A stretch of 64,000 nt of DNA from Sansalvadorimonas sp965243775 (GTDB lineage Bacteria; Pseudomonadota; Gammaproteobacteria; Pseudomonadales; Endozoicomonadaceae), in the NCBI GenBank assembly GCA_965243775.1, contig CBDEWF010000112.1, forward strand, positions 1 through 64,000. The letters are read 5' to 3'. The notes under the pieces are model-generated. The model saw only the letters and a program-made list of their open reading frames with translations, had not been told where the DNA came from and did no database searches. Within the stretch, counting starts at the first letter, position 1; each line of letters starts with the position of its first letter. A program made the translations under genes and the position numbers. This document shows, in pieces, positions 51,508 to 61,053 of the stretch.

Positions 51508-53361
51508 ATGCAACCATTTTCACTTGTATTCCTGCGGGCATTTGCCCTTAAGCTGCTTTTTGCTCTCTGCCTGTCTGTTACAGCTCATGCATCCTTACTG
51601 GACTCCCTGACAGGTGGTTTTTCTGAAGAGGCAGAATTTCTGCCCGTTGAAGAAGCCTTTCAAGTCTCGGGCACCATTAATGATCGACAGGTCACTATCA
51701 AATTCACCGTGACTCCTGGGCACTATCTCTATCGCCACATGATGGGTTTTGAGGCAGTAAACCCATCTTTAACCCGCTTAGGCTCTCCCCTATACCCCAA
51801 AGGCATCACCAAATATGACAAGTTTCTGAAAAAGGAACTGGAGACCTACCCAGAGGATCTGGAAGTCATTCTCCCAGTAGAAACAGATGAGGAATTCCCT
51901 GAAGTCAGAGTTAAATTTCAGGGCTGTGCTGATGCCGGACTCTGCTATCCGCCAACAAGTCAGATCATAATCCCCATTAGCAACAGTTCGGTTGGTTCCG
52001 CTTTACCTTCCAGCACTTCCTTGAATGAGCAGATTCCTGAACCTGCTGGAGAGCAAAGTGAATTTCTGGCCTCGCTGCTCAATAACCAGAGCCTATTCAG
52101 AACACTGGTTCTCTTTTTTCTGGGGGGACTTGCACTGACCTTTACCCCCTGTGTTCTGCCTATGATTCCCATAATTTCCTCAATGGTAGCTGGCAGCCGG
52201 GGCTCAAAAGGCCATGCCATTACCCTGACCTGCTGTTATGTATTGGCTATGTCTGTTACCTATGCTCTGGCAGGTATGCTGATGGGTTATTTTGGTGCCA
52301 GTCTCAACCTCCAGGCCCGTCTCCAGTCTCCCTGGCTGTTAATTCCTTTTTCTGTTCTATTCGTGGTTTTAGCTCTCTCCATGTTCGGGCTCTATGAACT
52401 GCAACTCCCGGAAAAGCTCAGGGACAAACTGTCACAGGCAGACCAGAAAACCACGGAAAAACACAGGGGCACCAAGGGTGGAGCGGTACTTATGGGCATC
52501 TTCTCGACCCTGCTGGTTTCACCCTGTGTTTCCGCCCCTCTGGCCGGAGCTCTGGTATTTATCAGCAGTACTGAAAATGTACTTATGGGGGGGCTGGCTC
52601 TGTTCTGTCTTGGGCTCGGGATGGGGACACCACTGTTTATTATCGGTGCCGGAGGAGCCACTCTGCTTCCCAAGGCTGGTGCCTGGATGGATAGCATCAA
52701 AGCCACCTTTGGCGTGATGATGCTCGGAGTTGCCATATGGCTGATCGAGAGATTGATTCCTGCTCCGGTTACTTTGCTGCTATGGGGAACACTGGCTATT
52801 GGTAGTGCTGTATTCATGGGGGCTCTGGATTTCAGCCGACGTAGGAGCTGGAAAGCATTACAACAGGTTACAGGCATCTTACTGCTCGTTTACGGTATTA
52901 CCCTGATCGTTGGAGGAATAAAGGGTAATGATGACCCCCTTCGTCCGCTAGCTTCACTTAACCATCCAGCACCTCAAAAGGTCACCAGCAGTCATTCCGG
53001 ATTTATTGCCATTACTACCAGCAGCGAACTGGAGAGTTATCTCGACAGAGCGCGGCAGCAGAGCTCTCCGGTTGTTCTCGACTTCTACGCAGACTGGTGC
53101 ATCTCCTGCAAGATCTTCGAACGTCAAGTACTTCCAAAGCCGGAAGTAGTTGAAGCCCTTAAAGATTTTACTACTCTTAAGCTCGATCTTACGGAGAACT
53201 CCGCCGATCAGAGAGCGATCTTGTCGAAATACAATCTTTTTGGCCCTCCGGCGTTTATTTTCTTCAATAAAAGCGGTGAAGAGCTGAAAAACCTGCGAGC
53301 ACAAGGTGAAATTGATGAAAAAATCTTCAAATTACTGCTTAAAAAGGCAGGCGAAAGCTAA
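51508..53361 (+). CDS. dsbD: Thiol:disulfide interchange protein DsbD
   Basis: A 617-residue inner-membrane protein that moves electrons from cytoplasmic thioredoxin to periplasmic DsbC/DsbG and cytochrome maturation proteins. A signal sequence precedes the N-terminal periplasmic domain with its cysteine pair (FQGCADAGLCYPP). Eight membrane helices follow, with the conserved cysteines in TFTPCVLPMIPI and LVSPCVSAPLAGALVF. The C-terminal thioredoxin-like domain has WCISCK. The ATG at 51508 is chosen over an upstream TTG at 51493. All catalytic cysteines are present. It stands alone between two repeat-containing gaps. Confidence 0.95.
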   Translation: MQPFSLVFLRAFALKLLFALCLSVTAHASLLDSLTGGFSEEAEFLPVEEAFQVSGTINDRQVTIKFTVTPGHYLYRHMMGFEAVNPSLTRLGSPLYPKGITKYDKFLKKELETYPEDLEVILPVETDEEFPEVRVKFQGCADAGLCYPPTSQIIIPISNSSVGSALPSSTSLNEQIPEPAGEQSEFLASLLNNQSLFRTLVLFFLGGLALTFTPCVLPMIPIISSMVAGSRGSKGHAITLTCCYVLAMSVTYALAGMLMGYFGASLNLQARLQSPWLLIPFSVLFVVLALSMFGLYELQLPEKLRDKLSQADQKTTEKHRGTKGGAVLMGIFSTLLVSPCVSAPLAGALVFISSTENVLMGGLALFCLGLGMGTPLFIIGAGGATLLPKAGAWMDSIKATFGVMMLGVAIWLIERLIPAPVTLLLWGTLAIGSAVFMGALDFSRRRSWKALQQVTGILLLVYGITLIVGGIKGNDDPLRPLASLNHPAPQKVTSSHSGFIAITTSSELESYLDRARQQSSPVVLDFYADWCISCKIFERQVLPKPEVVEALKDFTTLKLDLTENSADQRAILSKYNLFGPPAFIFFNKSGEELKNLRAQGEIDEKIFKLLLKKAGES

Positions 53362-53436
53362 CTTTTTCTGAAAAAAAACGGCGAAAGTAACGTAACATGC
53401 AGATAACGTGCTGTAACATGCATAATGTAGACTCCT

Positions 53437-53460
53437 GATTATGCATAGGGCACAATGCCC
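53437..53460 (-). repeat. Single repeat unit (copy E) upstream of aroQ
   Basis: One diverged unit of the 18-bp motif in reverse orientation (attgtgccctatgcataa on the reverse strand). It lies 24 bases before the aroQ start, where it could affect the promoter or leader. Direct repeats of gtaacatgca lie just upstream (about 53392-53422). Confidence 0.45.
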
Positions 53461-53483
53461 ATTAAAATTGAGAGATACTCAAA

Positions 53484-53969
53484 ATGGCCACTATTCTCGT
53501 TCTGCATGGACCAAACCTGAACCTGCTTGGTACTCGTGAACCTGAAGTTTATGGCTCAACCACCCTGGACGATATCAACCAGTTGCTGACAGAACAGGCT
53601 CTGGCCGCCGGTCATCACCTGCAGTTTCTCCAGAGTAACGCTGAGTACGAACTGATAGAGCGTATCCATGATGCCGCCCGTCAGGGCATTGATTTCATCA
53701 TTTTCAACCCCGCTGCATTTACCCATACGAGCATTGCTCTGCGGGACGCCCTGCTGGGAGTTGATATTCCGTTCATAGAAGTTCACCTCTCTAACGTACA
53801 TAGCCGGGAAGCTTTCCGGCACCACTCCTACTTTTCTGATATCGCGGTAGGAGTCATCTGCGGACTGGGTGCCGCTGGCTATGAATATGCCCTGCTGGCC
53901 GCCTTGCACAGCCTTGAGCAAAGCAGCTTGGAGCAAAACAGTAGCCTTCAACCAGGCCAGACGCCCTAA
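53484..53969 (+). CDS. aroQ: Type II 3-dehydroquinate dehydratase
   Basis: A 161-residue enzyme of the shikimate pathway converting 3-dehydroquinate to 3-dehydroshikimate. Features include VLHGPNLNLLGTREPEVYG, with the family's essential Arg and the catalytic Tyr in REPEVYG, and QSNAEYELIERIHDA. The NPAAFTHTSIALRDALL segment and EVHLSNVHSREAFRHHS, with the conserved histidine, follow. Length is slightly above the usual 145-150 because of a C-terminal tail rich in Ser, Leu and Gln. It leads the aroQ-accB-accC cluster found in many gammaproteobacteria. Confidence 0.96.
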   Translation: MATILVLHGPNLNLLGTREPEVYGSTTLDDINQLLTEQALAAGHHLQFLQSNAEYELIERIHDAARQGIDFIIFNPAAFTHTSIALRDALLGVDIPFIEVHLSNVHSREAFRHHSYFSDIAVGVICGLGAAGYEYALLAALHSLEQSSLEQNSSLQPGQTP

Positions 53970-54014
53970 GCCCAAATCTCCGTAGCAAGAAAACCGAACA
54001 ACCCGGGATTGATC

Positions 54015-54476
54015 ATGGACATCCGTAAAGTAAAAAAGCTGATTGAGCTGCTTGAAGAATCCGGCATTGACGAGCTGGAGATTCATGAAGGTGAAGAGTC
54101 TGTTCGTATCAGCCGCCACTCCAGCCAGCCGGCTCCTGTTCCACAGGCCGTTTACAACGCCCCTGTTCAGGCTGCAGCCCCTGCAGCTGCACATGTTGCC
54201 GAAGCCCCTGTTGCTGAGACCCCCGCAGCTGAAGCCCCCAAGGGTCACCAGTTACAATCTCCCATGGTTGGCACTTTTTACCGCTCCCCTTCCCCCAGCT
54301 CTGCTCCTTTCGTAGAAGTTGGTCAACACGTTAAAGAAGGCGACATACTCTGCATTGTTGAAGCCATGAAGATGATGAACCAGATCAAGGCTGACAAAGC
54401 CGGTATGATCGAAGCGGTTCTGATCGAGAACGGCTCCCCTGTTGAGTTTGATCAGCCCCTGTTCACTATTGTCTGA
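54015..54476 (+). CDS. accB: Biotin carboxyl carrier protein of acetyl-CoA carboxylase
   Basis: A 153-residue carrier protein. The N-terminal helical segment (MDIRKVKKLIELLEESGIDE) is followed by a flexible Ala/Pro-rich linker and a C-terminal biotinyl domain with the biotinylated lysine in EAMKMMNQI. It carries CO2 from AccC to the carboxyltransferase AccAD, the first step of fatty acid synthesis. The ATG at 54015 is taken as start; a TTG two codons earlier is in frame. accC follows after 19 bases. Confidence 0.96.
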   Translation: MDIRKVKKLIELLEESGIDELEIHEGEESVRISRHSSQPAPVPQAVYNAPVQAAAPAAAHVAEAPVAETPAAEAPKGHQLQSPMVGTFYRSPSPSSAPFVEVGQHVKEGDILCIVEAMKMMNQIKADKAGMIEAVLIENGSPVEFDQPLFTIV

Positions 54477-54495
54477 GCGGTTGGGGAATCAAGCC

Positions 54496-55836
54496 ATGCT
54501 GGAAAAAGTCCTCATTGCCAACCGGGGTGAAATCGCCCTGAGAATTCTTCGCGCCTGCAAGGAGATGGGCATTAAGACTGTCGCGGTCCACTCCAAGGCC
54601 GATGAGAATTTGATGCATGTCCGCCTGGCAGACGAAACCGTCTGTATTGGTCCCAACAGCCCAACGGAAAGCTATCTGAACATTCCTGCAATTATCAGTG
54701 CTGCTGAAGTCACAGACGCCGTTGCCATTCATCCCGGATACGGTTTTCTGGCTGAAAACGCCGACTTCGCCGAGCAGGTTGAGCGCAGTGGTTTCACCTT
54801 TATCGGTCCGACTCCCGAGAGCATCCGCCTGATGGGTGACAAGGTGTCAGCCATCAAGGCCATGAAGAAAGCCGGTGTACCAACAGTTCCAGGCTCCGAT
54901 GGGCCACTGAATGATGATCACGAACGCAACCTGCGTCTGGCTCGTGAAATCGGCTACCCGGTGATTATCAAGGCTGCTGGCGGTGGTGGCGGTCGTGGCA
55001 TGCGTACCGTACACCGGGAACAGGGCCTGCTGAATGCTATCAGCGTGACCCGTACCGAAGCAGGCGCAGCTTTCAACAACGACATTGTGTACATGGAAAA
55101 ATTCCTGGAAACACCTCGTCATGTTGAAGTACAGGTTCTGTCTGATGGCCAGGGCAACGCTATCCATCTGGGTGACCGTGACTGCTCCCTACAGCGTCGT
55201 CACCAGAAGGTGATCGAAGAAGCCCCTGCTCCCGGCATCCCCCAGGAAAAGCGTGACCAAATCGCCAAGGCCTGTACTGATGCCTGCATCGAGATCAGTT
55301 ACCGTGGTGCCGGCACTTTTGAGTTCCTGTACCAGGATGGTGAGTTCTACTTCATCGAGATGAACACCCGGGTTCAGGTAGAACACCCGGTTTCTGAAGA
55401 GATCACCGGTGTTGATATCATCAAGGAACAACTGCGCATTGCCAGTGGCGAACCTCTGTCTCTTCGCCAGGAAGATATCAAGTTCGAGGGGCATGCGATC
55501 GAGTGCCGCATTAACGCGGAAGATCCGAAAACCTTTATGCCCTCTCCCGGCAAGCTGACTCAGCTGCATATGCCCGGCGGCAACGGTGTTCGTGTTGACT
55601 CCCATCTATACAGCGGTTACACGGTTCCTCCCTTCTACGACTCTCTGATCGCCAAGCTGATAGCCTACGGCCCTGATCGTGCAACAGCCATGGCGCGAAT
55701 GCGTAATGCTTTGGATGAACTGGTTATTGATGGTATCCGTACCAACACTCCTCTTCATCAGGAGCTTGTCAGGGATGCCGGTTTTCTTGAGGGTGGTGTC
55801 AGCATTCACTACCTGACCAAAAAACTGGAAGGTTAA
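54496..55836 (+). CDS. accC: Biotin carboxylase subunit of acetyl-CoA carboxylase
   Basis: A 446-residue ATP-grasp enzyme that carboxylates biotin on AccB. It starts at MLEKVLIANRGEIALRI, the family N-terminus. The ATP-binding glycine loop (KAAGGGGGRGMR), EKFLETPRHVEVQVLSD, GDRDCSLQRRHQKVIEEAPA and the active-site segment EMNTRVQVEHPVSEEITG are all present. Length is close to E. coli AccC (449). It is cotranscribed with accB, 19 bases upstream. A strong hairpin ends the operon at 55852. Confidence 0.97.
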   Translation: MLEKVLIANRGEIALRILRACKEMGIKTVAVHSKADENLMHVRLADETVCIGPNSPTESYLNIPAIISAAEVTDAVAIHPGYGFLAENADFAEQVERSGFTFIGPTPESIRLMGDKVSAIKAMKKAGVPTVPGSDGPLNDDHERNLRLAREIGYPVIIKAAGGGGGRGMRTVHREQGLLNAISVTRTEAGAAFNNDIVYMEKFLETPRHVEVQVLSDGQGNAIHLGDRDCSLQRRHQKVIEEAPAPGIPQEKRDQIAKACTDACIEISYRGAGTFEFLYQDGEFYFIEMNTRVQVEHPVSEEITGVDIIKEQLRIASGEPLSLRQEDIKFEGHAIECRINAEDPKTFMPSPGKLTQLHMPGGNGVRVDSHLYSGYTVPPFYDSLIAKLIAYGPDRATAMARMRNALDELVIDGIRTNTPLHQELVRDAGFLEGGVSIHYLTKKLEG

Positions 55837-55851
55837 CCTCTTCTCCAGAAA

Positions 55852-55887
55852 GCCAGCCAGCTCTCAAAGAGCAGGCTGGCGTCTTTT
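55852..55887 (+). terminator. Rho-independent terminator of the acc operon
   Basis: A GC-rich stem (gccagcc-a-gctct / agagc-a-ggctggc) with a three-base loop is followed by gtctttt, 15 bases after the accC stop. Confidence 0.85.
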
Positions 55888-55946
55888 ACCTGCATAAGTT
55901 TTCAACCTTGTTTGGACCGAAAGCCTTTTCGTTTTCTGCAAACAGG

Positions 55947-57596
55947 TTATGAAGAAGGGACTCTTACTTCAGGGTGCCGCTTACCCAGCAGAACCGACCT
56001 TAGTTCAGCATTCAAAACTGGCAGCTCATTCTCATAACCAATATCCTTTCTTAAAGCGATTTCAAAATTGCGAACACTTTTATGGCGACGGATCTTCTTG
56101 GCAAATGCCTTATACCAATGCTCCCGGCCACTAAGAATAACCTGCTGAAGCCCTGAAAAAGAGCCCAGATTTTTAATAATAGAGTCCAGCTTCGCAGAAT
56201 ATTGCTCCCGGGGCATATAACTAAAACTAAGATCAATTTTGCAAACCTGATTGATATCACCAAGTTTTTTACGAATATGTTTTAGCAACAGCCAAGGCTT
56301 GGCAGACATGCTTAAATCAATCACACCTTCCGGGTCGTCTTCCAACGACTTTTCAAAATCCTCCACCAAACCGTCAAGATAGTCTGACTCAGATGGCCTG
56401 TTTAATACCAGCGCCGGGTTATATTCAGCAGTGGTATTAAGACCTGCAAAGTTATCAGGGTAGTGAATCATCAAGGGCGTTGCTTCCCAGCCTGCCGCCC
56501 TGGCTATATGCTCGTTGACGAGGGGGGCAGCCAGCCCACTTATCACAACAACATCGGCAACGCCGTCCTGAATAAGTTCTTGCAAAACTTCCAGCCCTTC
56601 CTGAGCTCCGGAAAGCACCTGCCTTGTCAAAAAGCCCTCTGCCACTACTATCGTAGGCTTTCTCATTGCTGTTTTTTTTGCTTTTTTTATAGCTTCTTTT
56701 TTTGTTTTTATAATAATTTCAGCAGGAGAAGCTGCATCGCCTTGAATAAAGTGAAGATGGGGATATTTTTTCTTCCCCTCTTTAATCAGGCATTTATAAA
56801 TCTCGATACCATAACTACGGGATCGTATTCCTTCTTTCTCCAAGGCTTTGTCCACAATATCTAGATCATCCCCAGAACCCGTTCCAAGAGCGAATAAAAA
56901 TACACCTCTCTGTTTCGCAACTTTGTGAAGATTTGGCAGACTTTTTACTGCATTAAGCAAAATATCGCTAACAATTGGCCTGTGCCATTCATAAAACATT
57001 TTGGCCTTTTCTTTAGCAAAATAAGTCTTTTCCGACATAACAGGATGAATTTTAGCCTCCTTGACAATTTTCTTTACTCTTCCTAATTCACTTTCATCTA
57101 TTAATACCGGAGAGTGACCCATCATCGGCGTGTAAAAAACGTTATCCTGAGTGGCACCGTACCTGGGCCAAACATTTCTGGCCTTTACCCATTTTTCAGA
57201 ATCGCTGACCGGACACTTATACAATTTATGTCCTGATTTATGTTTCAGTAAAACATACATCCACCCGTTTCTTTTTCCTTCACCCTTGCTCCGAGGTGGA
57301 TAAGCATAGTCAATAAGCTTTAACTCATGGACAAACTTCCCTGTCGGGGAATATAATTTTTTCCTCCTTGGAAGAGAGAGGGTCATTACTCTCACATGAG
57401 CTCTTTTGGTCGGGGGGGCATCGGGTTTCCGAACACTTTCAAGATTATCAATTCCTTTTTGCAGATCTGGCAGGAAATCCTTCCATACTCCTGAAGCCTG
57501 ATTCACCGGCGTCTTAATCCCCGCGAATACTGCTCCTGAGGAGAAACCCAGAAAAACACCTGGGAGAATCATAACGAATGCGATAACTTTAACCAC
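55947..57596 (-). CDS. Exported protein with methyltransferase-like core
   Basis: A 549-residue protein with an N-terminal signal peptide (VIAFVMILPGVFLGFSSGAV). Residues about 230-330 resemble a class I SAM-dependent methyltransferase: FALGTGSGDD (motif I, 235-244), YGIEI at 262-266 (motif II acidic residue), HFIQGDAAS (motif III region) and IVVAEGFLTR (strand 4). The last 150 residues repeat leucine- and lysine-rich strands (IDLSFSYMPREQYSAKLDSI, LQQVILSGREHWYKAFAKKI) that may be leucine-rich-repeat-like. The region is AT-richer than its neighbours and interrupts core genes on the opposite strand, which suggests acquisition. An exported methyltransferase acting on host or envelope targets is inferred. 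The family is not recognised. Confidence 0.62.
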   Translation of the reverse strand: MVKVIAFVMILPGVFLGFSSGAVFAGIKTPVNQASGVWKDFLPDLQKGIDNLESVRKPDAPPTKRAHVRVMTLSLPRRKKLYSPTGKFVHELKLIDYAYPPRSKGEGKRNGWMYVLLKHKSGHKLYKCPVSDSEKWVKARNVWPRYGATQDNVFYTPMMGHSPVLIDESELGRVKKIVKEAKIHPVMSEKTYFAKEKAKMFYEWHRPIVSDILLNAVKSLPNLHKVAKQRGVFLFALGTGSGDDLDIVDKALEKEGIRSRSYGIEIYKCLIKEGKKKYPHLHFIQGDAASPAEIIIKTKKEAIKKAKKTAMRKPTIVVAEGFLTRQVLSGAQEGLEVLQELIQDGVADVVVISGLAAPLVNEHIARAAGWEATPLMIHYPDNFAGLNTTAEYNPALVLNRPSESDYLDGLVEDFEKSLEDDPEGVIDLSMSAKPWLLLKHIRKKLGDINQVCKIDLSFSYMPREQYSAKLDSIIKNLGSFSGLQQVILSGREHWYKAFAKKIRRHKSVRNFEIALRKDIGYENELPVLNAELRSVLLGKRHPEVRVPSS

Positions 57597-57877
57597 TTCT
57601 CACTAACCTAATGCAGGAACAGCAGACCCATCACCCGATTTTTCAGACGACACAGTCAGTAATATATTTACCAGCTCCGTGCTCTATTCCATATAATTAG
57701 CCTCTAAAACGTCTTCTTACCACTACTTATATTTATATGCCCAGATAAGTTTGACAGCGCATACCTCTCTCTCTAACCTCCTCCGGTCATTTATTAAAGC
57801 GTGCAACAGGAAAACTACCGTTTTCAGCCTGATCGCTCTTCTGCAAACAAAACACCTTAGGCGCAACTCGAGATCCC

Positions 57878-58765
57878 ATGTCCTGGATTCAAATCAAGCT
57901 TGATACAACTCCCAATAAATCCACTGAGCTGGAAGATCTTCTGCTGGAATGCGGTGCCTGCGCCGTAACCTTTCAGGACGGCAGCGACCAGCCACTCTAT
58001 GAGCCGGACTTGGGAACAACTCCCCTTTGGGATAATTTGCGCCTGATAGGCCTGTTCTCAGCAGATGCCGATATGGATGAGGTTGTTGAACAGCTTAATC
58101 AGTCAGTACCGGATTCCTACTCCGCCCACAGGGTCGAGATTGTTGAAGACAAGGACTGGGAGCGGGAGTGGATGGAACATTTCCACCCCATGCAGTTTGG
58201 CAAGCGCCTGTGGGTCTGCCCCAGCTGGAAAAACGTACCCGACGAAAACGCTGTCAATCTCATGCTGGATCCAGGCCTGGCTTTTGGTACCGGAACCCAC
58301 CCGACAACTGCACTCTGTCTCAAGTGGCTTGATGCCCAGGAAATGGAAGGCAGACAGGTGATTGATTACGGCTGCGGCTCAGGAATTCTTGGCATCGCCG
58401 CATTACTGCTTGGCGCTGAAAAGGTTTTGGGTGTTGATACCGACCCCCAGGCCTTGGAAGCCACTCTGGATAATGCTGGTCGCAACAAGATTGACACCAG
58501 CAGGATAAAGATCTGCTACCCGAGGGAAACTCCTGAGGTTCAGGCAGATATCATGGTTGCCAATATTCTTGCCGGACCCTTGATCAGCCTGGCAGAAACC
58601 CTTGCGACCCATACAAAACCCGGGGGGAAATTAGCCCTCTCTGGCATTCTTGCTGAACAGTCTGAAGATGTAGCAGCCGCTTACACACCGTGGTTTGATA
58701 TGGACCCCGTTGTTGAGCAGGATGGTTGGGTTCGCCTGTCCGGAAAACGCAAAAACAACACCTGA
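57878..58765 (+). CDS. prmA: Ribosomal protein L11 methyltransferase
   Basis: A 295-residue PrmA. The N-terminal L11-recognition domain (MSWIQIKLDTTPNKSTELED) is joined to a class I methyltransferase domain with LDPGLAFGTGTHPTTALCLK, then VIDYGCGSGILGIAALLLGA (SAM loop) and MVANILAGPLISLA, the NxxA-type substrate motif. It trimethylates L11 lysines and the N-terminus in the cytoplasm. Length matches E. coli PrmA (293). It precedes the zinc-ribbon membrane protein gene and dusB-fis, a common gammaproteobacterial order. Confidence 0.96.
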   Translation: MSWIQIKLDTTPNKSTELEDLLLECGACAVTFQDGSDQPLYEPDLGTTPLWDNLRLIGLFSADADMDEVVEQLNQSVPDSYSAHRVEIVEDKDWEREWMEHFHPMQFGKRLWVCPSWKNVPDENAVNLMLDPGLAFGTGTHPTTALCLKWLDAQEMEGRQVIDYGCGSGILGIAALLLGAEKVLGVDTDPQALEATLDNAGRNKIDTSRIKICYPRETPEVQADIMVANILAGPLISLAETLATHTKPGGKLALSGILAEQSEDVAAAYTPWFDMDPVVEQDGWVRLSGKRKNNT

Positions 58766-58870
58766 GCCTTTCACAGGGTTAGAGTTTACTGCCCAAAACT
58801 GGCAGAATGAGGCTGATGCAAAAATATTGGTCTTTCTCTGCCAGCAGTAATCAATTGCCCTTGTAAACCC

Positions 58871-59803
58871 ATGCATGCAGCCAACCAAAATACTAACCAG
58901 GAAACCTGGATAACACGTTGCCCCGAATGCAGCACAGCGTTTCGGCTTAACAAGAATCATCTCCAGGCTGCCAAAGGCACCGTGCGCTGCGGCTCATGTC
59001 TGCATATATTCAAGGCTATGGATTTTTTGGTTGGAGAAAACAGGCCCGATACTCCATCCACTCACGCCCAGGAACCCATCCCCCCCAGAGACAACATCCA
59101 GTCCTCACCAAAGAAAAGCCCGAATATACCTGTTGATTCAGAAGAACATGATGAGACTTGGGCTTTGAATATGCTGAAAGAGCTGGAACTGGATCAGAAT
59201 CCGGATACTTCAAAAACGTCAGCAGCACGATCAGAAGCTCCTCTTTCCAGGGAAAACCCCGCAGATAAGCCCAAGCAGTCTCTGGAAAAACTGAACGATG
59301 CCCCTTTAGAGCTGCACTACCGAAAAAAAAGTAGACAGCATCCTGTCTTCTGGACTTTCGCATCCGTGCTGGCCCTCGCACTGCTGCTTGGTCAGTATAT
59401 CCAGAGCAATTTCCAGAAAATCGCTTTTGACCAAAAGCTGCGTCCAGCACTTATCACCCTCTGTGGATATACAGGCTGCCAGGTTCCCGCACTGAGTGCC
59501 CCATCACTGGTGAAGGCCAGCCAGATCATTGTCCGTCCTGATCAAGAGTATCAAAACACTCTGGCTATCAATGCCATCATTACCAACACAGCTCAGTTCA
59601 GCCAGCCCTATCCGACACTATTGGTCACTGCCAACGGTTCAGATGGCAGTCCTGATGCGGTTCGATCCATCACTCCAAATACTTATCTGTCCGGGCAGGT
59701 TGCTGGTGCCAGACTTATGACCCCAGGCCAGCCTGTGCATATATCCCTCAGAATGATCAGCCCAACGCCGGATATTCGTTCTGTGACTCTTGATTTTCAT
59801 TAA
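58871..59803 (+). CDS. Zinc-ribbon and DUF3426 membrane protein
   Basis: A 310-residue protein with an N-terminal MJ0042-type zinc finger (TRCPECSTAFRLNKNHLQAA, VRCGSCLHIFKA: two CxxC pairs). A disordered acidic linker follows, then one transmembrane helix near residue 160 (TFASVLALALLLGQYIQ) and a C-terminal DUF3426 domain (AINAIITNTAQFSQPYPTLL, GQPVHISLRM). The finger should lie in the cytoplasm and DUF3426 in the periplasm. Function is unknown. It is regularly found between prmA and dusB in this group of bacteria, as here. Confidence 0.9.
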   Translation: MHAANQNTNQETWITRCPECSTAFRLNKNHLQAAKGTVRCGSCLHIFKAMDFLVGENRPDTPSTHAQEPIPPRDNIQSSPKKSPNIPVDSEEHDETWALNMLKELELDQNPDTSKTSAARSEAPLSRENPADKPKQSLEKLNDAPLELHYRKKSRQHPVFWTFASVLALALLLGQYIQSNFQKIAFDQKLRPALITLCGYTGCQVPALSAPSLVKASQIIVRPDQEYQNTLAINAIITNTAQFSQPYPTLLVTANGSDGSPDAVRSITPNTYLSGQVAGARLMTPGQPVHISLRMISPTPDIRSVTLDFH

Positions 59804-60021
59804 CCGTTTACCTCTGACTCAGATCAAAATACAGTCAGATAGTTATTCAGCAAACCTTGTCATTTCCCGGAATTGCTTCAACATAGGGCCGCCTGATATT
59901 TAGACAGTAGACTGTCGACTGGCCCTGAAAGCTGTTATCAGAAAGCCTTGTGCCTGATCTGTTTTCGGCTTTATCCAAGGGGAACTACGGGTTATGATAC
60001 CCAACCCCGACAGATCATTTT

Positions 60022-61053
60022 TTGATCAGCCAGTTCCCGAAAAATATCGAGTGTGAAATCAAGTTGCTGAATGTTGGTTCTTACCAGATAGACCCGCCGG
60101 TGGTTCTGGCTCCCATGGCCGGAGTAACCGATCTCCCCTTTCGCAGGCTGTGCCTGAAACAGGGAGCCGGGCTGGTTGTATCCGAGATGGTGACCAGTGA
60201 TGTTCGTTTATGGAATACCCGCAAGTCCCGCCTGCGGCTTGATCATACAGGTGAACCGGAGCCCCGCTCCGTACAGATAACCGGTGGCGATCCCGAGATG
60301 ATGGCTCAGGCCGCCCGCTGCAACACAGACATGGGTGCCCAGATTATTGATATCAATATGGGCTGCCCGGCCAAGAAAGTCTGCAACAAAGCAGCCGGCT
60401 CAGCTCTTCTCAAGGATGAAAAACTGGTCAGGGAGATCCTGGAAGCCGTTGTCTCAGCGGTAGATATACCAGTAACCCTGAAAATCCGTACCGGATGGAA
60501 CCCCGATCACCGAAACGGTGTTACCATAGCCAGGATTGCCGAAGATAGTGGCATTCAAGCTCTCGCAGTGCACGGACGAACCCGAGCCTGTATGTACCGT
60601 GGTGAGGCAGAGTACGACACCATCGCCGACATCTGCTCCACTGTTGACATACCAGTGATTGCCAATGGTGATATCGACTCACCGGCCAAAGCCCGACAAG
60701 TTCTGGACCATACTGGAGCCCAGGGAGTCATGGTTGGCCGGGCAGCCCAGGGACGCCCCTGGATTTTTCGGGAAATATCCCACTATCTGGAATACGGCGA
60801 ACACCTTCCAGCACCGTCGCTGAATAAAATTCGCGACACATTACTGGATCACCTGCAGGATCTACACAGATTCTACGGAGAAGTTATGGGTGTGCGCATT
60901 GCCCGCAAACATGTTGGCTGGTATCTCCAGGCCAGTGCCGATAAGGAAGAATTTCGCAGGGCCTTTAACCGGCTGGAAACTTCGTCAGACCAGGTTGCCG
61001 GGATCAGGGAACATTTTGCGCATTTCATCAAAGGAAAGGAGTTTGCGGCATGA
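60022..61053 (+). CDS. dusB: tRNA-dihydrouridine synthase B
   Basis: A flavoprotein reducing specific uridines of tRNA to dihydrouridine. Hallmarks are PPVVLAPMAGVTDLPFRRLC, IIDINMGCPAKKVCNKAAGS with the catalytic cysteine, LKIRTGWNPDHRN, HGRTRACMYRGEAEYDTI, PVIANGDIDSPAKA and GRAAQGRPWIFREI. The frame has no ATG before the conserved core. TTG at 60022 gives 343 residues; TTG at 60064, just before LNVGSYQID, fits the usual family length better. The stop overlaps the fis start by four bases, the classical dusB-fis operon. Confidence 0.95.
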   Translation: MISQFPKNIECEIKLLNVGSYQIDPPVVLAPMAGVTDLPFRRLCLKQGAGLVVSEMVTSDVRLWNTRKSRLRLDHTGEPEPRSVQITGGDPEMMAQAARCNTDMGAQIIDINMGCPAKKVCNKAAGSALLKDEKLVREILEAVVSAVDIPVTLKIRTGWNPDHRNGVTIARIAEDSGIQALAVHGRTRACMYRGEAEYDTIADICSTVDIPVIANGDIDSPAKARQVLDHTGAQGVMVGRAAQGRPWIFREISHYLEYGEHLPAPSLNKIRDTLLDHLQDLHRFYGEVMGVRIARKHVGWYLQASADKEEFRRAFNRLETSSDQVAGIREHFAHFIKGKEFAA

